Shown here: positions 46,719 to 58,381 of the stretch, in pieces | Position numbering within the stretch: position 1 is the stretch's first letter | Layout of the letters: each line of letters starts with the position of its first letter | Source of the DNA: Thelonectria olida | Lineage: Eukaryota; Ascomycota; Sordariomycetes; Hypocreales; Nectriaceae | Assembly (NCBI GenBank): GCA_020736575.1 | Contig: JAGPYM010000014.1 | Location: 682,001-746,000 of the forward strand | DNA length: 64,000 bases | Direction of reading: 5' to 3' | Notes under the pieces: generated by a model | What the model was told of the DNA's origin: nothing | The model's input: the letters and a program-made list of their open reading frames with translations, nothing else | Database searches by the model: none | Position numbers and translations under genes: made by a program

Positions 46719-48262
46719 TCAATGGCCATTGGTTACTCCATTTGCTTTCAATATCCCATTCCCGTTCGTTTTCTTCCCGTTCCGACTCGCCACGGGAGCT
46801 AATGACAACAATTCGTCTACCATCAAACGACAGCAACCCAAGTAGTTGGTTGGGTCGCACAGTAACGAAAGCTTGTCCGAGTTTAGATGATTAGTGACCT
46901 CTGGGATCTTTTCCAGTGAGACGAGCAGAGAGCAGTCTTCGTCGAGAGCAGAGACACAAGCTCCGTACACAATCTCATGAGCCTCCTGTCGTCCCACGTA
47001 AATCGCCAACTGCATCATGACTGCTTCCGCGACAATGAGCCCCCGTGTTGACTCGAGATTGGACTTCATCGAGTCTTCGTTGACCTGGAGGCCCGAGAGC
47101 GCAAAGTTAGCCTGGTAAAGCGACCCAACAGCCGAAATGAATGCGACTGGCAATGCCGCCCACTCCAGATGCCAGGGCCCTGAAGCACGCTCAAAGTCTG
47201 AGACCATGCCGTCGAGGACCAGCCCTGCCTGCGCTCTCAATATCTTTGACTGGGCGAGCATGATTTCGCTTGAGATAGGATTTCTCTTTTGCGGCATTGT
47301 TGATGATGCACCCCGATGAGGCACAAAGGGCTCGGCCACCTGCCAATGTCAGCTCCATGTTTCTTCCCTCAAAACGTTTGATGCTAGGTTGCCTACCTCG
47401 TTCAATTCATTCGAAGACATGACAATAAGGTCCAGCGCAATTTTCCCCAATGTTCCTCCAACGAGTGCAAGAAAGTTGACAACCTCTGCAACAGTGTCTC
47501 TAGCCACGTGCCATGTGATGACAGGGTCCTTGAGACCGAGGATGACAGCTAGTCTCTTCCTCACCCTGATTCCGCTGTCTGAGTCGCCCAATGAAGCCAG
47601 TGTTCCAGCTGCACCACCAAATTGTACCAGCAGGCAACGCTCCTTGATCTGTTCAAGTCTTTCAACGTGACGACGCAATCCAGAAAGCCAAACGCCGCAT
47701 TTGTAACCGAAAGTAATTGGCAAGGCGTGCTGAAGGTGTGTTCTGCCTGCCATTGCCGTGTCACGGTAACGAGCCGTCATTGACTCGAGTACATGTACAG
47801 TCTCCCGAAGAAGACGTTCAACGATACTAATGCCATCCTTGATTTGCAATTGAGAGGCCAAGTCCATGATGTCTTGGGTAGTTGCCCCCCAATGAATGTA
47901 TCCAGCTTGCCGGACAATGTCAGTTTCACTATCGAGTCTAAGAAAACACAACTTCATTACTTACATTCTTGGTGAGGGACCCATGAAGCCATTTGTTCCA
48001 CTAGCCCCAGAATTGGGTAACCGACAATTTCTGCTCTCTTTGCCAGCAGTTGCCAATCAATCTTGGACACATGGCTGTGTTCGCGGATGACGGACACGGT
48101 TCCGGTAGGGATCACACCTTCGTCCTCTTCAGCTTGAGCAAGGGCGCATTCTGCTTCGATCAACTTGGAGACATAGGATCGTTCAGAAAAACACTCTCGT
48201 ATCTCTTCGGTGCCAAAGATATTCCCAAAGAGGGTTGAGTCAAAGACGGTAGCGGATGACAT
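46719..48262 (-). CDS. Fumarate-lyase-superfamily enzyme, PcaB (carboxymuconate cycloisomerase)-like
   Basis: Predicted cytosolic 475-residue enzyme of the aspartase/fumarase superfamily. Exons: 47965-48262, 47397-47905 and 46719-47339. It aligns by eye with bacterial 3-carboxy-cis,cis-muconate cycloisomerases: FGTEEIRECFSERSYVSKLI at the start, GYIHWGATTQDIMD, MAGRTHLQHALPITFG, QFGGAAGTLASLGD, and the superfamily loop GASSTMPQKRNP at residues 279-290, then the ADSL-type C-terminal helices. The second residue of that loop is Ala rather than the usual Gly or Ser. The first intron (47906-47964) was chosen because it restores GYIHWG and has a CTGAC branch site. The last 20 residues are a Gly/Asn-rich tail. 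Aromatic-ring catabolism is possible; an argininosuccinate- or adenylosuccinate-lyase-like reaction is not excluded. Confidence 0.88.
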
Positions 48263-48836
48263 TGCGGTTCTAGGCTAACACGGAGTTGAGGGCAAAGATT
48301 CATCATCTTCAAAACTGGCATTGGCAGGAAATTTAATTCCTCTCACCCTTGACAGCTTTCCAACTCTCTCCAATTTTCTTTCGTCATGGTGTCCATTAAC
48401 CCACCAATTAGTATTTCTCTTCCGTTGACGAACTTGAATTGTCGCTTAACGTGGGTCTCGGAGTAACGGTGCTGGGCTGATTTGGAGCGGGATAAGAAGA
48501 AACGGCGAGGTATTTGGCCTCGGGATAGCGGGATAACGGCATAACGGCATAACGGCATAAGAGCCACACGCGGTGAATGGGATTACGATTCATGCTGGAT
48601 GCTCCACCGGCTCTCCCCGCGTTTTCCCCAGAGCGACCGTTTCTCCATGGGGAAAGCAGCGGGAATTGAAAGGTTATCGCGTTAATACATAAGTGATCAT
48701 GGGAGTATATAGATAGATGGTTCTCTACTCCCCTCCGAGATATCTACCTAGTCATCAATCACCAGCCCATTGCCTCTCAGTCTCGCACCTAAGCCATCTT
48801 CTGACTCCAGTCTCTGTAATTCGCCTCTGAGTCAAC
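48263..48836. promoter_or_regulatory. Divergent promoter of lyase and MFS transporter
   Basis: 574 bases shared by two divergently transcribed genes. It contains the CGG 8-mer array at 48521-48560 and a further single unit CGGGATAA at 48488-48495, plus additional CGG triplets nearby. A pyrimidine-rich leader precedes the transporter ATG. Confidence 0.7.
48521..48560 (+). repeat. Five tandem CGG-headed 8-mers (putative zinc-cluster operator)
   Basis: Five contiguous 8-base units: CGGGATAG, CGGGATAA, then CGGCATAA three times, with no gaps. CGG triplets therefore recur every 8 bases as direct repeats with a 5-base spacer. Zn2Cys6 proteins classically bind CGG triplets in direct, inverted or everted pairs. 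Another unit lies at 48488-48495. The position in a divergent promoter beside a zinc-cluster gene favours an operator, though a chance microsatellite is possible. Confidence 0.6.
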
Positions 48837-50535
48837 ATGACTGTGCCTCGACAATCTGCATCGTCTATCCCCATGGAAGACCAAAAATCGTCTGATCTTC
48901 ACGGGATCCATGCCGAGAAGATATCGGTTCATGATGAGCCATCCAAGAATCAGGGCGATTATTCTGGGGCCGCGGCCAAAACCGATCCCACCGAGATTGC
49001 TCTGGTCAGGAAGTTGGACAGAAGAATTATGGTATTGTTCCATGTGCCACGGAGAGTTGGTACGGAATATATTAGCTAATCTTGACAGCCAATCCTGTGG
49101 GCAATGTACTTTCTCAACTATCTCGACCGAAACGCTTTACCCCAAGCTCGACTGAATACTCTCGAAGAAGATCTAAACCTGAAGGGCGTTGAATACAATA
49201 CAGCCATCTCGATCTTGTTCGTTGGATACCTGTTGATGCAAGGTGCGTGATGCATTATTGAGGGCTGTTGAACATAGAGCAAGACACTGACCTTTCTACG
49301 TCCAGTTCCATCTAATATGTTTATGACGCGAACCCGGCCATCCATTTACTTGTCCGCCTGTATGATTGGCTGGGCCGCAATCTCAGCATGCACCGCGACT
49401 GTGACGAACTATAGCGGCCTGGTGGCTTGTCGATTCTTCCTTGGTTTTGTCGAAGCGGTAAGTGTATATCTTTCATACGCCCGTCCTCGTGGCTCACTCT
49501 CGTAGCCCTTTTACCCCGGCGCGCTGTATCTGCTGTCGATCTACTACACCCGAAAGGAGCTTGCCACCCGAATCTCCCTACTCTATACCGGCCAAGTTGT
49601 GAGCACTGGATGCTCGGGTCTCATTGCCGCAGCAACGTTTTCGACTCTGGACAAAGCCAAAGGACTTTCGGGATGGAAATGGTATGCAGGATCAAAATTA
49701 TTCGACAGGTTTTCTGGACTAATCTGAAATCGTTAGGTTATTCATCATCGAGGGCTCCGTCACTGCGCTTGTGGCCATGTTTGGTTTCTTCCTTCTCCCT
49801 GACGACCCGTCGCAGACCCGATGGCTCACAGTTGAAGAGCGCGAGCTTTGCATTGCGAGAATCCGCCGAGATACTGTAGGCCAAAAGGAGCGAGGAAGCA
49901 CTTGGGAGGGCCTTAAGCAAGCCTGCAAAGATCCTCGCACATGGCTTTTCTGTTTGATGCAGAATCTCCACATCAGCGCGTGTTCGTTCAACAACTTCTT
50001 CCCAACCATCATTCGATCTATGGGCTTCAAGTCTACGACTGCCCTCCTGCTGACCGCTCCCCCGTACTTTGTTTCCGGCTTTCTTGGCATCCCGTTTGCA
50101 TGGTCATCGGGACATTTCAACGAGCGAACTTGGCACATCACGGGAGGATTGTCCCTGGCTGTTGTAGGCTTCGTCATTTCGTGCGCGACCGTTGACCTTG
50201 CTTCACGATACACAGCGACGTTCCTCTATGCAACGGGTGCCTACTCGGTTGGATCCGTGATTCTCGGCTGGGTCAGCAACACCCTTTCGCAGACGCCTGA
50301 GAAAAAGTCTGTGGCATACGCTTTGGTCAACGTCACGGCTAATCTGGCCTACATTTACTGCGCGTACCTTTGGCCGTCAAGCGACGATCCCAAATACATG
50401 ATGGGGTTTTCCAGCATGGTGGGATTCGCCGTCGGTAGCATTGTTTGTGCGTGGGGCATGAGAGCTTGGTTGAAGCGCTTGAACAAGAACATTCGAGAGT
50501 CAGAGAATGAGACGGTTGCCTTCTATGCATACTAG
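48837..50535 (+). CDS. MFS transporter, anion:cation symporter (allantoate/nicotinate permease-like)
   Basis: Predicted 491-residue plasma-membrane carrier for an organic anion. Five exons: 48837-49031, 49089-49242, 49306-49457, 49506-49681 and 49737-50535; phases close. Typical ACS-family marks are KLDRRIMPILWAMYFLNYLDRNALPQAR at the junction into helix 1, GYLLMQVPSNM, RFFLGFVEAPFYPGALYLLS in helix 4 and YYTRKELATRISLLY. A hydrophilic N-terminus of 60 residues and a short C-terminal tail flank 12 helices. It is divergent from the PcaB-like lyase gene, and together with the zinc-cluster regulator they look like a small uptake-and-degradation cluster for a carboxylate. Known relatives import allantoate, nicotinate, biotin precursors or tartrate; the substrate here is unknown. 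Confidence 0.92.
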
Positions 50536-50804
50536 ACCTCGGAACTTGCGCAGCACTCCTCAACTCGGTGGAAGGCCAGACTTTCAAGAATTAAACTGTC
50601 TCAACGGGCTCAGTGCGCAAAGTTTGAGTGCTTGATACGCCAACAAACGAGGTACCTTAGTTCAAATGAAAGCACAATTGAGGCGAAGTCTCCAGTGGCC
50701 CGAACTTATGTGCAAATTTCATTTCCTATGCCCTAGTCCTTTTGCCCTCTATGCTCTATTCCATTTGATGTTCTTCCGTCTCTGTAATGTACAGCAATCC
50801 GCCT

Positions 50805-51235
50805 CTAAACATATTGGCAGGAGTTGATGCCGTTGGTATTGGCTCCAATCAGTGGGTTACAGAGACATCGAATGCGCTTGCCACCCACGGTGTTGTCGAG
50901 ATCCAAGCAAGGAGAGGTGTCTCCGGTTACCTGGCCCAGGTATTCACCAGAGCAAGCTCCACCATCTCCAGTCTTGCCGTCGAACAGGTACCATGAGGTT
51001 CCTGCTTGATAGACCGAGTGTGTAGTGTCGTCCATGGTGACCATGTGCAGATCAAACGCGTGATGGCCGTAGTTGAGGTCACCAGAACTGACTCTTGGGT
51101 TAGCACTTTTCTTAGTTAGCATTCCAAGAACACCTACCAGTCATTGCTCTTGTACTCGTTAGCCTTGGGGAGAGCGGCCGAGACCAGGCCAACGCCAGCA
51201 GCGAGGGCGAGAACGAAATTGTTTGTGAAGTGCAT
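50805..51235 (-). CDS. Small secreted cysteine-containing protein
   Basis: Predicted 126-residue secreted protein. Exons: 51138-51235 and 50805-51087, separated by a 50-nt intron whose acceptor was picked because it restores the frame as KSNDCSGDLNYGHH. A signal peptide covers residues 1-20 (MHFTNNFVLALAAGVGLVSA). The mature part has five cysteines (one in DCSGD, then CSGEY, PCLDL, CLCNP, NSCQYV give six including CLC), a pattern fitting two to three disulfides, and no known catalytic motif. Similar small proteins are common in plant-associated and saprotrophic fungi. An effector-like or surface role is only a guess. Confidence 0.75.
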
Positions 51236-53141
51236 GTTGAAGAGCTGTCTAGGACAATTGGAGACAATGAACGATAATGGAGTATTTGGCTTTTGGCTCT
51301 TGAATTGAGTGAGGGCTGATCGAAGGTTGATAGTGAAGACGATTTGTCAACAGCTTTCAAGGGAAGATATTTCAGCTTTTATACCTAGAAGCAATTCTAA
51401 ACAACTATATTTGGAGCCATATCGACGTCACATAAACAGCTTTCGGAAGTCGGCATCGCGATCAATGGAGTGATCAGCCCGTGGTTCTACATGTGGCTGG
51501 GGGTCGTGAGGCTTGGGTCGCTGACACAAAGGCCTAGTTGAAACGACCCAATTCATTGATCGACTCTATGCAGTATGAATATGGAAACTCGTAAATAGTA
51601 TTTAGCATGGAGTGTTAAGCGCGCTGCAAGTCCTAGCAACTTGGACCAAGGCCGAGTCCTGGAGACGGATCAGGTCAGCTCCATCGACCAGCTAAAATTA
51701 GGCTCCCGGCGAATCAATTTGCGAGAATTGATGACGAAGGATGAGCGCGAGTGCGTTGTCCGTGTTTCGCACAGCCCAATGAGCTCCGCCACGCGCATTA
51801 ATGTGACCCAGTCCGACAGCTAGTCTGAGGAGTCCGACGGACACGGATTTTTGAGATGTCTATTCTGACGTAATCCGGTAGCTAGACTTGGCCTACCCTA
51901 TAAGGTTGGGATTTCTGGAAGATCTTCGACATGTATCAGATCAGCGTCTGTTTAAGTATTCGTAGCTGGAAATTCTTGATCCTTAGTCATAACCACTTAA
52001 AAGACTGTCTTAGTTATCCCATGTTTAGTTTAAACCTGAAGGAGGGACACGTTCGACCTAATGTGATGCATTGAAGACTTGCACTTTGGACTGAAATCGT
52101 CCGTCTACAAGTACGACCCACGACATCGTGGCATTACCGCACATAAACATGAAATCTTGGGAGAACATATTCCCAATATCATCATGACACTTCAAAAGGT
52201 GCAGCAAGTAGCAATTAGGAAGTACCTAAGAAATCTCTCGCGATGGCGGAAGGGAGTAATGAAGTAGCGCGATCATCACTCTCTTCCTACCGTCCAAGAG
52301 GCACATCGTCGCTGTCAGCGTTACTCTCTGCGCGTGCTTGACGACAAGGGTGCTCAGCGCAGGCATGGATCTCTTCATTTGTGGGTGAACACATGTAGGA
52401 CACGTTGGTACGGACGTTGATGGTCAGTTTGTGCCACCATCCTGATCGTCAATCGCAGAGTGGGAGCCTTAGAAGGGCTTAGCTTCCTTGTCATAAATGA
52501 GACAGGACCTAGCGCCGGGCGGTGAAACCCTTCCAGCCTTAAGAGCAAGAAGATGGCTGGAAGACGGCAGATTTGGTCGAGTTTATCAGTCTGGGGCAGT
52601 GGGCAAGGGTTGCAGTGTCCAACTCCGTAGGGCTGAAATGCCGTTGTCCGTAGGATCTTACTACGGAGAAACTCTTGGTTGGGGATCAACTTTTTGCTTA
52701 AGCATGGGCAGAAAGCGCAGCAAGCGACGTTCGCGCATGAGGCCGAGAATCGCAACCTCTTTTGATTGGCCATCGAACCTTTCTGACCCTCTTTCTGGCA
52801 TCGTCGCAGGGTTTCACAGCGATGAAGCTCGGGGCCGTCGGCAGTGAGACTGTGTAGATCCTGCCTTTAACCCTGCATAATGTAACCTTTACAGCCGGGC
52901 CTAGAGATATGAGTCCGGCAGATAGAGATCTTTGTCTAATTTCAGAGATGTATATTATCGCGGTCTTTCCCTGTCGAAATGAATCTCCATCTCAGAATTC
53001 ACAAGTTTCATCACAGTGGCACACATCTTTACCTGAAGTGCCTCTGACCCTCTCGAACCGACAGCGAACAGCGCATCGCACGATACGTGATAATTCAACG
53101 CATAAAAATTTCGAACTGCCATTCCACTGCACTATCGAGTA
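51236..53141. other. Intergenic, 1.9 kb
   Basis: Promoter of the small secreted protein at the left and of the sugar porter at the right. Opposing frames at 52375-52847 show no motif and are not called. Confidence 0.5.
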
Positions 53142-54818
53142 ATGGACAGCCGTCAACATAACCGAGACTCGACAAAAGTCGATATCGGCCCCGACTACGT
53201 CGAACTTGATGATTCAACAAGTTGGCGGCCACTTTCACACGATGATCAAGACACGAGTTACAACCCGGGAGCATCGAGCGACAGCTCCACGAACCCGCTG
53301 GAGGAGCAACTGCCGCTTGGAAAAGCCATAAAACGGTATCCCAAGGTTGCTGGCTATTGTCTCGCCATGACCGTCGCCATCATCGGATGGGGTTACGACT
53401 TGGTCATTACCGGCTCTATTACCGGCGTCGACTCCTTCAAGAACGATTATGGCCAGGAACACAAGGGAAAGCAGATCATACCGTCGTTTTGGTTATCCAT
53501 GTGGCTGGCACTCCCAGCTGCTGGCGGCGCGGCAGGCTCTGTCGTTGGAGGCTGGATGCAGGACAAAATCGGACGAAAATTCAGTCTCATGGCGGGAAGC
53601 GTCATTTCTGCCATCTCTGTTGCCTTGATCTTCTTCTCTTTCCTGCCCCCGACCGAGAATAGCAGGCGCATGATGTTGACAGCGGGGTTGACTGTCCAGG
53701 GCTTTTCAGTTGGCGTCATCAAGACCACATGTCTCACCTACATATCTGAGAATGCGCCAACGGCACTGCGAGGGCCGGCAATGGCTTTGTTTCCGATCTT
53801 TACACTACTGGGCCAGCTCATTGGATCCATCGTGGCGTTTGTGGTCAATGGCGTTGAGGGTGCAGTCGGCTACCAGGCGGCATTTGCCTCCATGTGGGCT
53901 CTGGCTGTCGCACCTTTCATCTTGTCCTGTGTCATGCCGGATAGTCCAGCCTATTTGATTCGAAGCGGCCAGGAGGCGAGGGCGATCGGCTCAGCGAAGC
54001 GGTTATTCGCCCCGAAGGTGAACGCGCACGTTGTTTTGGAAAAGGTCCGATCTACCATCGAAGAGGAAAAGGCCTCGGCGACATCGGCTACTTACTGGGA
54101 TTGCTTCAAGGGTACAAATCTCCGCCGGACAATGATCGCCATCCTTGCCAACATCATACCCGCACTTTTCGGATTGGACCTCTTATCGAATGCGCCCGTC
54201 TTCTTGCAATCTTTCGGCATGGCTTCCGGCCCAAGTTTGCTCCTCATGATTGCCGGCGTCGTCGCCGGCATGTTTGCAAACGCTGGAGGCATGTGGATTA
54301 TGTCTCGCGTGGGGCGACGAAATATGACGCTCATCTCGATGGGCGCGGCTGGACTCTTATGGGGTGGCATGGGTATTTCAGGGTTCTGGACCGGAGATGT
54401 GGCTGTTTGGATAGCAGGAGGCTTGATGATCACCATTATTGTGGTGTGCGGTCTGGGTTGCTGGCCAGCAGGCTATGCAATCATGGGAGAAGTGAGCTCG
54501 CTTCAGTTGAGGGCTCCCACACAAGGAGTGGGCGGTGTCGCGGCTCAAGGCTCCTCTATCGCCATGAGTGTGGTTTTGCCATACATCTTCAACCCGGATT
54601 CGGCAGATTTGGGAGCCAAGACAGGTTTCCTGTACTTCGGGCTATGCGCAGTCGGTGTTGGTCTGACTTGGCTCTGGGTGCCGGAAATGAAGGGAAGAAG
54701 TTTGATGGAACTTGATCAGATGTTCCAAATGAAGTTGTCGACAAGGAAGTTTAAGCAGTGGAAGGGATCGAACTATCTGCCTCAGGAGGCATCGCCTTTG
54801 GCTGAAAGTCATGAGTGA
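53142..54818 (+). CDS. MFS sugar porter (alpha-glucoside/maltose permease-like)
   Basis: Intronless gene for a 558-residue 12-helix sugar:proton symporter. The hydrophilic N-terminal 65 residues are followed by GYCLAMTVAIIGWGYDLVITG, where helix 1 begins. Motifs include GGWMQDKIGRKFSL, CLTYISENAPTALRG, PDSPAYLIRSGQ in the central loop, RVGRRN, and the closing PEMKGRSLMELDQMF. In the usual PESP motif the second residue is Asp (PDSP). The N-terminus and GYDLVITGS resemble the MAL-type subgroup of fungal porters, but the substrate cannot be fixed. Lack of introns contrasts with the other porters of this window. It is convergent with the OPT transporter gene. Confidence 0.92.
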   Translation: MDSRQHNRDSTKVDIGPDYVELDDSTSWRPLSHDDQDTSYNPGASSDSSTNPLEEQLPLGKAIKRYPKVAGYCLAMTVAIIGWGYDLVITGSITGVDSFKNDYGQEHKGKQIIPSFWLSMWLALPAAGGAAGSVVGGWMQDKIGRKFSLMAGSVISAISVALIFFSFLPPTENSRRMMLTAGLTVQGFSVGVIKTTCLTYISENAPTALRGPAMALFPIFTLLGQLIGSIVAFVVNGVEGAVGYQAAFASMWALAVAPFILSCVMPDSPAYLIRSGQEARAIGSAKRLFAPKVNAHVVLEKVRSTIEEEKASATSATYWDCFKGTNLRRTMIAILANIIPALFGLDLLSNAPVFLQSFGMASGPSLLLMIAGVVAGMFANAGGMWIMSRVGRRNMTLISMGAAGLLWGGMGISGFWTGDVAVWIAGGLMITIIVVCGLGCWPAGYAIMGEVSSLQLRAPTQGVGGVAAQGSSIAMSVVLPYIFNPDSADLGAKTGFLYFGLCAVGVGLTWLWVPEMKGRSLMELDQMFQMKLSTRKFKQWKGSNYLPQEASPLAESHE

Positions 54819-55371
54819 GAGCTATGAAGAAGAAACTGCAGTGGACATGGGTGATGAGAATGTGGCGATTGAAAGGAACTCGGAAAGGAAATAGGCATCG
54901 GCGATCGGGTACAGGTGTATAGGTAGATAATTACAATTACGATGATGGTATCCATCTTCCGACCACGCCCGTGAAGAGGGATGGTGATATGGCTTTTTAT
55001 CTCTAAGAGTTTCACAAGCTGTTCTTAGAAGTGTTAGCTGCTGTGTCCCGAGGCTGCGTTCAGAGGCGAAGATCGATACGCGAAGCCAGCGGGGGCCAAG
55101 TGGGAGAAACATGTTAGAGGTTCAAAAGATCGTTCAGAGTAAAGTGACCGGATTAGAGGACTTGGCGTCCTCGTGTTCTTCTTCTCTCCCGCGGTTACTG
55201 CTGTTACATCTGTTCCATCAGGCTCCCTTGCTGGGAAGGCAACCGGCTTTATGTCCTTCTCGAATAGGAATTATTATTCTAGGAATAGATAGCCTTAAAC
55301 TAACCTTGACAATAAACTTCATTAAATCTTTCCAAGTAACAAACTCTAACAGGCTTGATCACCTCAAAGTC
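54819..55371. other. Convergent intergenic region
   Basis: Contains the 3' flanks of the sugar porter and the OPT gene. No other signal. Confidence 0.5.
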
Positions 55372-57879
55372 TTAGTACTGCCATGTTGTAGGACCAAAGG
55401 TATTCCCAGGGGCAACGGTATCAAGAGGCACACCCATTGCATCCGCTGTCTCATCGGCGACCCTATTACCCCACCAGTTGAGCGTCACACCCGGATAGGT
55501 CAGGCAGAAGAACACCAAGAAAGTGGTGATCGCCAGCCCCGAGTCCAACGCAGCTGACAAAATAAAGTTGTATTTTGTCCACCAACCATGAAAGCGGCGC
55601 TTAACAAACATATTGAAAATGAGACCAACGACGCCCCAGGAGAGATAATTTGCTGCAGTTGCTGGGGGAATAGAAGAAGTCGAGGCAAAAATCACAGGAG
55701 TATGAATCTGGAACTCAGTCAGTAAGTGCAGTTGGTGCGGGAGAGAGCGTACAAACCTTGTGCAGCACTTTGTTTTTAGGGAACTTCTTTCCGGCGAGAT
55801 ACACGATGACAGGTAGGATGGCACCGATGAGGAAGAACCAGAGCATGTTTACATACATCGAGCCCGAGACAAATAATTTTGAAGGCCCCAAGAGGCCCCA
55901 GAAGACTGCATTAGCAGCGTAGCCGTTCGCTAGAGGGCAGAAAAACTAGACATCGTGTTAGCCCATGTCGCCGTGTTCTCGCATGTCCACCAGTTCTTAC
56001 GTTGTTGACGGCTTCTGGAGTGCAGATGCCCTCTACATTCGCCATTGCCCAAAGGTTTACTCCTGTTTGTACAAGCCATGAGAGCACAATGCTTAGGCAT
56101 TGGGCAGTGAATGTGATCCGCGGAGGGATCTTCATGTAATGTCCGGTCTTCATAGACTGGACGTAACCGAGGCCTTGGAATGTGCACACAAGCGTGAACA
56201 CCTTGAAAACAACGTTGTTGACCATCTTTCCTGGCCATATGAGACCGCCGATAAGTGCGGCGAGGACACCAGTGTTGACGGTAATGTTGCAGGTGGCCTG
56301 CATGAGACCAATGGGTAACAGGAGGACAACGTTAATGAGGACGCTGATGATGAGGCCCCACCAGGGCAAACCAGTGTCGTAGACGTAGAGGAACGCCATG
56401 CTAATGCCCAAGAGACCAGCAAATATCAGGCTGTACCACCATTCCGGGACAGGCTTGTAAGCTCGCATCAGCTTGCCATGGATGTCCTCTGTCTCGTCTT
56501 TCTGACCCTTGATGGCGGTTTTGAAGCTGTTCCAGATCATTTGCCGATGATACAAGACAGTGTGCACGATAATTGAGGTGACTGAAGCGAATCCTAAACC
56601 GTATGATAGGACCGATGTTGTGGAGAGGAACACAGGTGAGTATTCAGCATAAGCATCATTGTTGATGCTAAAGTCTGGGTTCATCACTCTGCTAGTGTTG
56701 TATGCGGCGCCCGTATTGTCGAAAGTGCTCGAAGATGAAAATGGAAAGTATCGTCCGTACCAGACGTTTTTCCAATGCAACGCGGGCGAAACAATCCAGA
56801 GGAAGAAGATACTGCCACCCAGGATATTAAGAATTGCCCAAGCCGGGACAACCAAGGGGGATGCAAGATATCCTGAGATCTGATTCCAATCCAAGGTGAG
56901 AGGAAGCAAATCCATTCCCGTTTGTGCGCCAAAGACTTGGTTTAAGACAACATTGTTTGGCTGAATCCAGGTAATCCAAGCAAACGTTGTCAGGGATGTG
57001 AACAGGAAGCTTGGAACCACTTGCCAGGATCCCGCAATGATCATGGCCAACCAAAAAAACTTCATGCGATGAACCTTCCAGCCATTGGCAACTTCATTGT
57101 GGAACCGACGGTCATGAAACGCGTTGATCATGGAGCAAACTGGCAATGATCCAGGCCAGACGCACACAGCCGGTCTGACCAGAAACCGGTGAAAAATCCC
57201 GACAAAGCCAAAGCTTAAGGCTTGAGTTGTCAGAAGGAACATGAGACGGAAGCCTGGAGAGATGGGGATGCCGAGGAACTTGTCAAAGGCCACGTAGACA
57301 TCTGATGCCAACGATCCATTGTCGAAGACTGAGACGAGACTCGTCATTATGGCTATGATGGTATGCTCTTTCTGGTTGAAAGGCCCAGGATTGAGTGTGA
57401 ATTGGGCGCCGAAGACATTGAAGCGCTTAGTTGGGAGCACGCGAGCCATGAAATGGCCCACAGGCAGAGTCAGGATAATGACCAGATACGACGCGAGGAA
57501 AACTGGATTAAGTCAATATGAATTTCTCCGTCTCTTGTAAGTGACTTACTTGGTGGCGCATGGAGTTGGAAGAATTGAAGAATTCCTGAGAAAAGGATGG
57601 TTGAAACGATCCCCAGAAACCAAGCGCGGATCGTGTTGACCTCCAATTCCGGGTCATCGACCGGTGGCACAGCTGCTCGAACCTCATCATACGGACTGAC
57701 GTATATTAGCATAATTATCCCAGCTGTCGGAGTGGTTGGCCTTGGTCTTACGAGTCCTCTACTCCACCATCTTCAATGCCTATGTCTTGCCCATCATGAT
57801 CATTCTGAGTGTTGACTGAATCCTTGGACTTGACGTCAAAGGCTAGGGAATTCGCTTCCTTGCTGTCACTTGTCGCCAT
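55372..57879 (-). CDS. OPT-family oligopeptide transporter
   Basis: Predicted 766-residue proton-coupled importer of small peptides (or metal-chelate peptides). Five exons: 57752-57879, 57550-57695, 56001-57502, 55757-55945 and 55372-55707; phases close. The family hallmark LNPGPFNQKEH is present near residue 130. SGSLPVCSMINAFHD-like and WGLLGPSKLF segments and a cysteine-poor, strongly hydrophobic body with about 14-16 helices agree with OPT carriers. An acidic, unstructured N-terminus precedes SPYDEVRAAVPPVDDPE, a conserved lead-in to helix 1. Length is normal for fungal OPTs. It is followed across 500 bases by an MFS drug exporter, and a secreted carboxypeptidase lies 3.4 kb away, which fits extracellular protein use. 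Confidence 0.93.
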
Positions 57880-58381
57880 GGTCTTGACGAGGTCGTTCGG
57901 TGTAAGTCAGACGTTTTTGTCATTAAACAGATGTCTGAGGAACAAAGGATGCCTCTTCAGGCTCTTCCCCGGCATTATATCCACCAAGGCGAGGTGAAGC
58001 AGGGGAGTATGAACGCTTATCGCACAAGGTTCCATCAGACAATATTTCCGTTCTCGGTAACTAGGGTCAGTTCGCCCCATGCGCCCGTCGTGACGCTAAT
58101 GATCCTCTCGATCTACTCAATTGGGAAGCGGGGTTGGGAAAGATGAGAGGAGGTTGGAGGAGTAGATAAGAGATGTGATGATGGGATGCACCCTGACACC
58201 AGACTGCCAGAACGACAGGAACGACCGGTGGGAATACGATCATCCGACTTTGAGATAAGGAGTATACCAGGCACGATACTCGGTATCTGCCGTTTGATTT
58301 GGCGCACATGAAACTCATCGAGCTAGCTTGGGGGTGAATGATTTCATTCATAATCATCCCGACACACTTCTGGTGTACTTT
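57880..58381. other. Intergenic
   Basis: Promoter of the OPT gene and 3' flank of the MFS exporter; nothing else seen. Confidence 0.5.

Noticed and set aside
47938..47964. A 27-nt intron in the PcaB-like lyase gene (gtaagt...ttag)
   Set aside because: Far shorter than other introns here and out of phase; the 59-nt intron 47906-47964 restores the GYIHWG motif and has a good branch site.
52375..52847. Opposing frames of 116-132 codons
   Set aside because: Mutually overlapping, no motif, no splice-compatible extensions.
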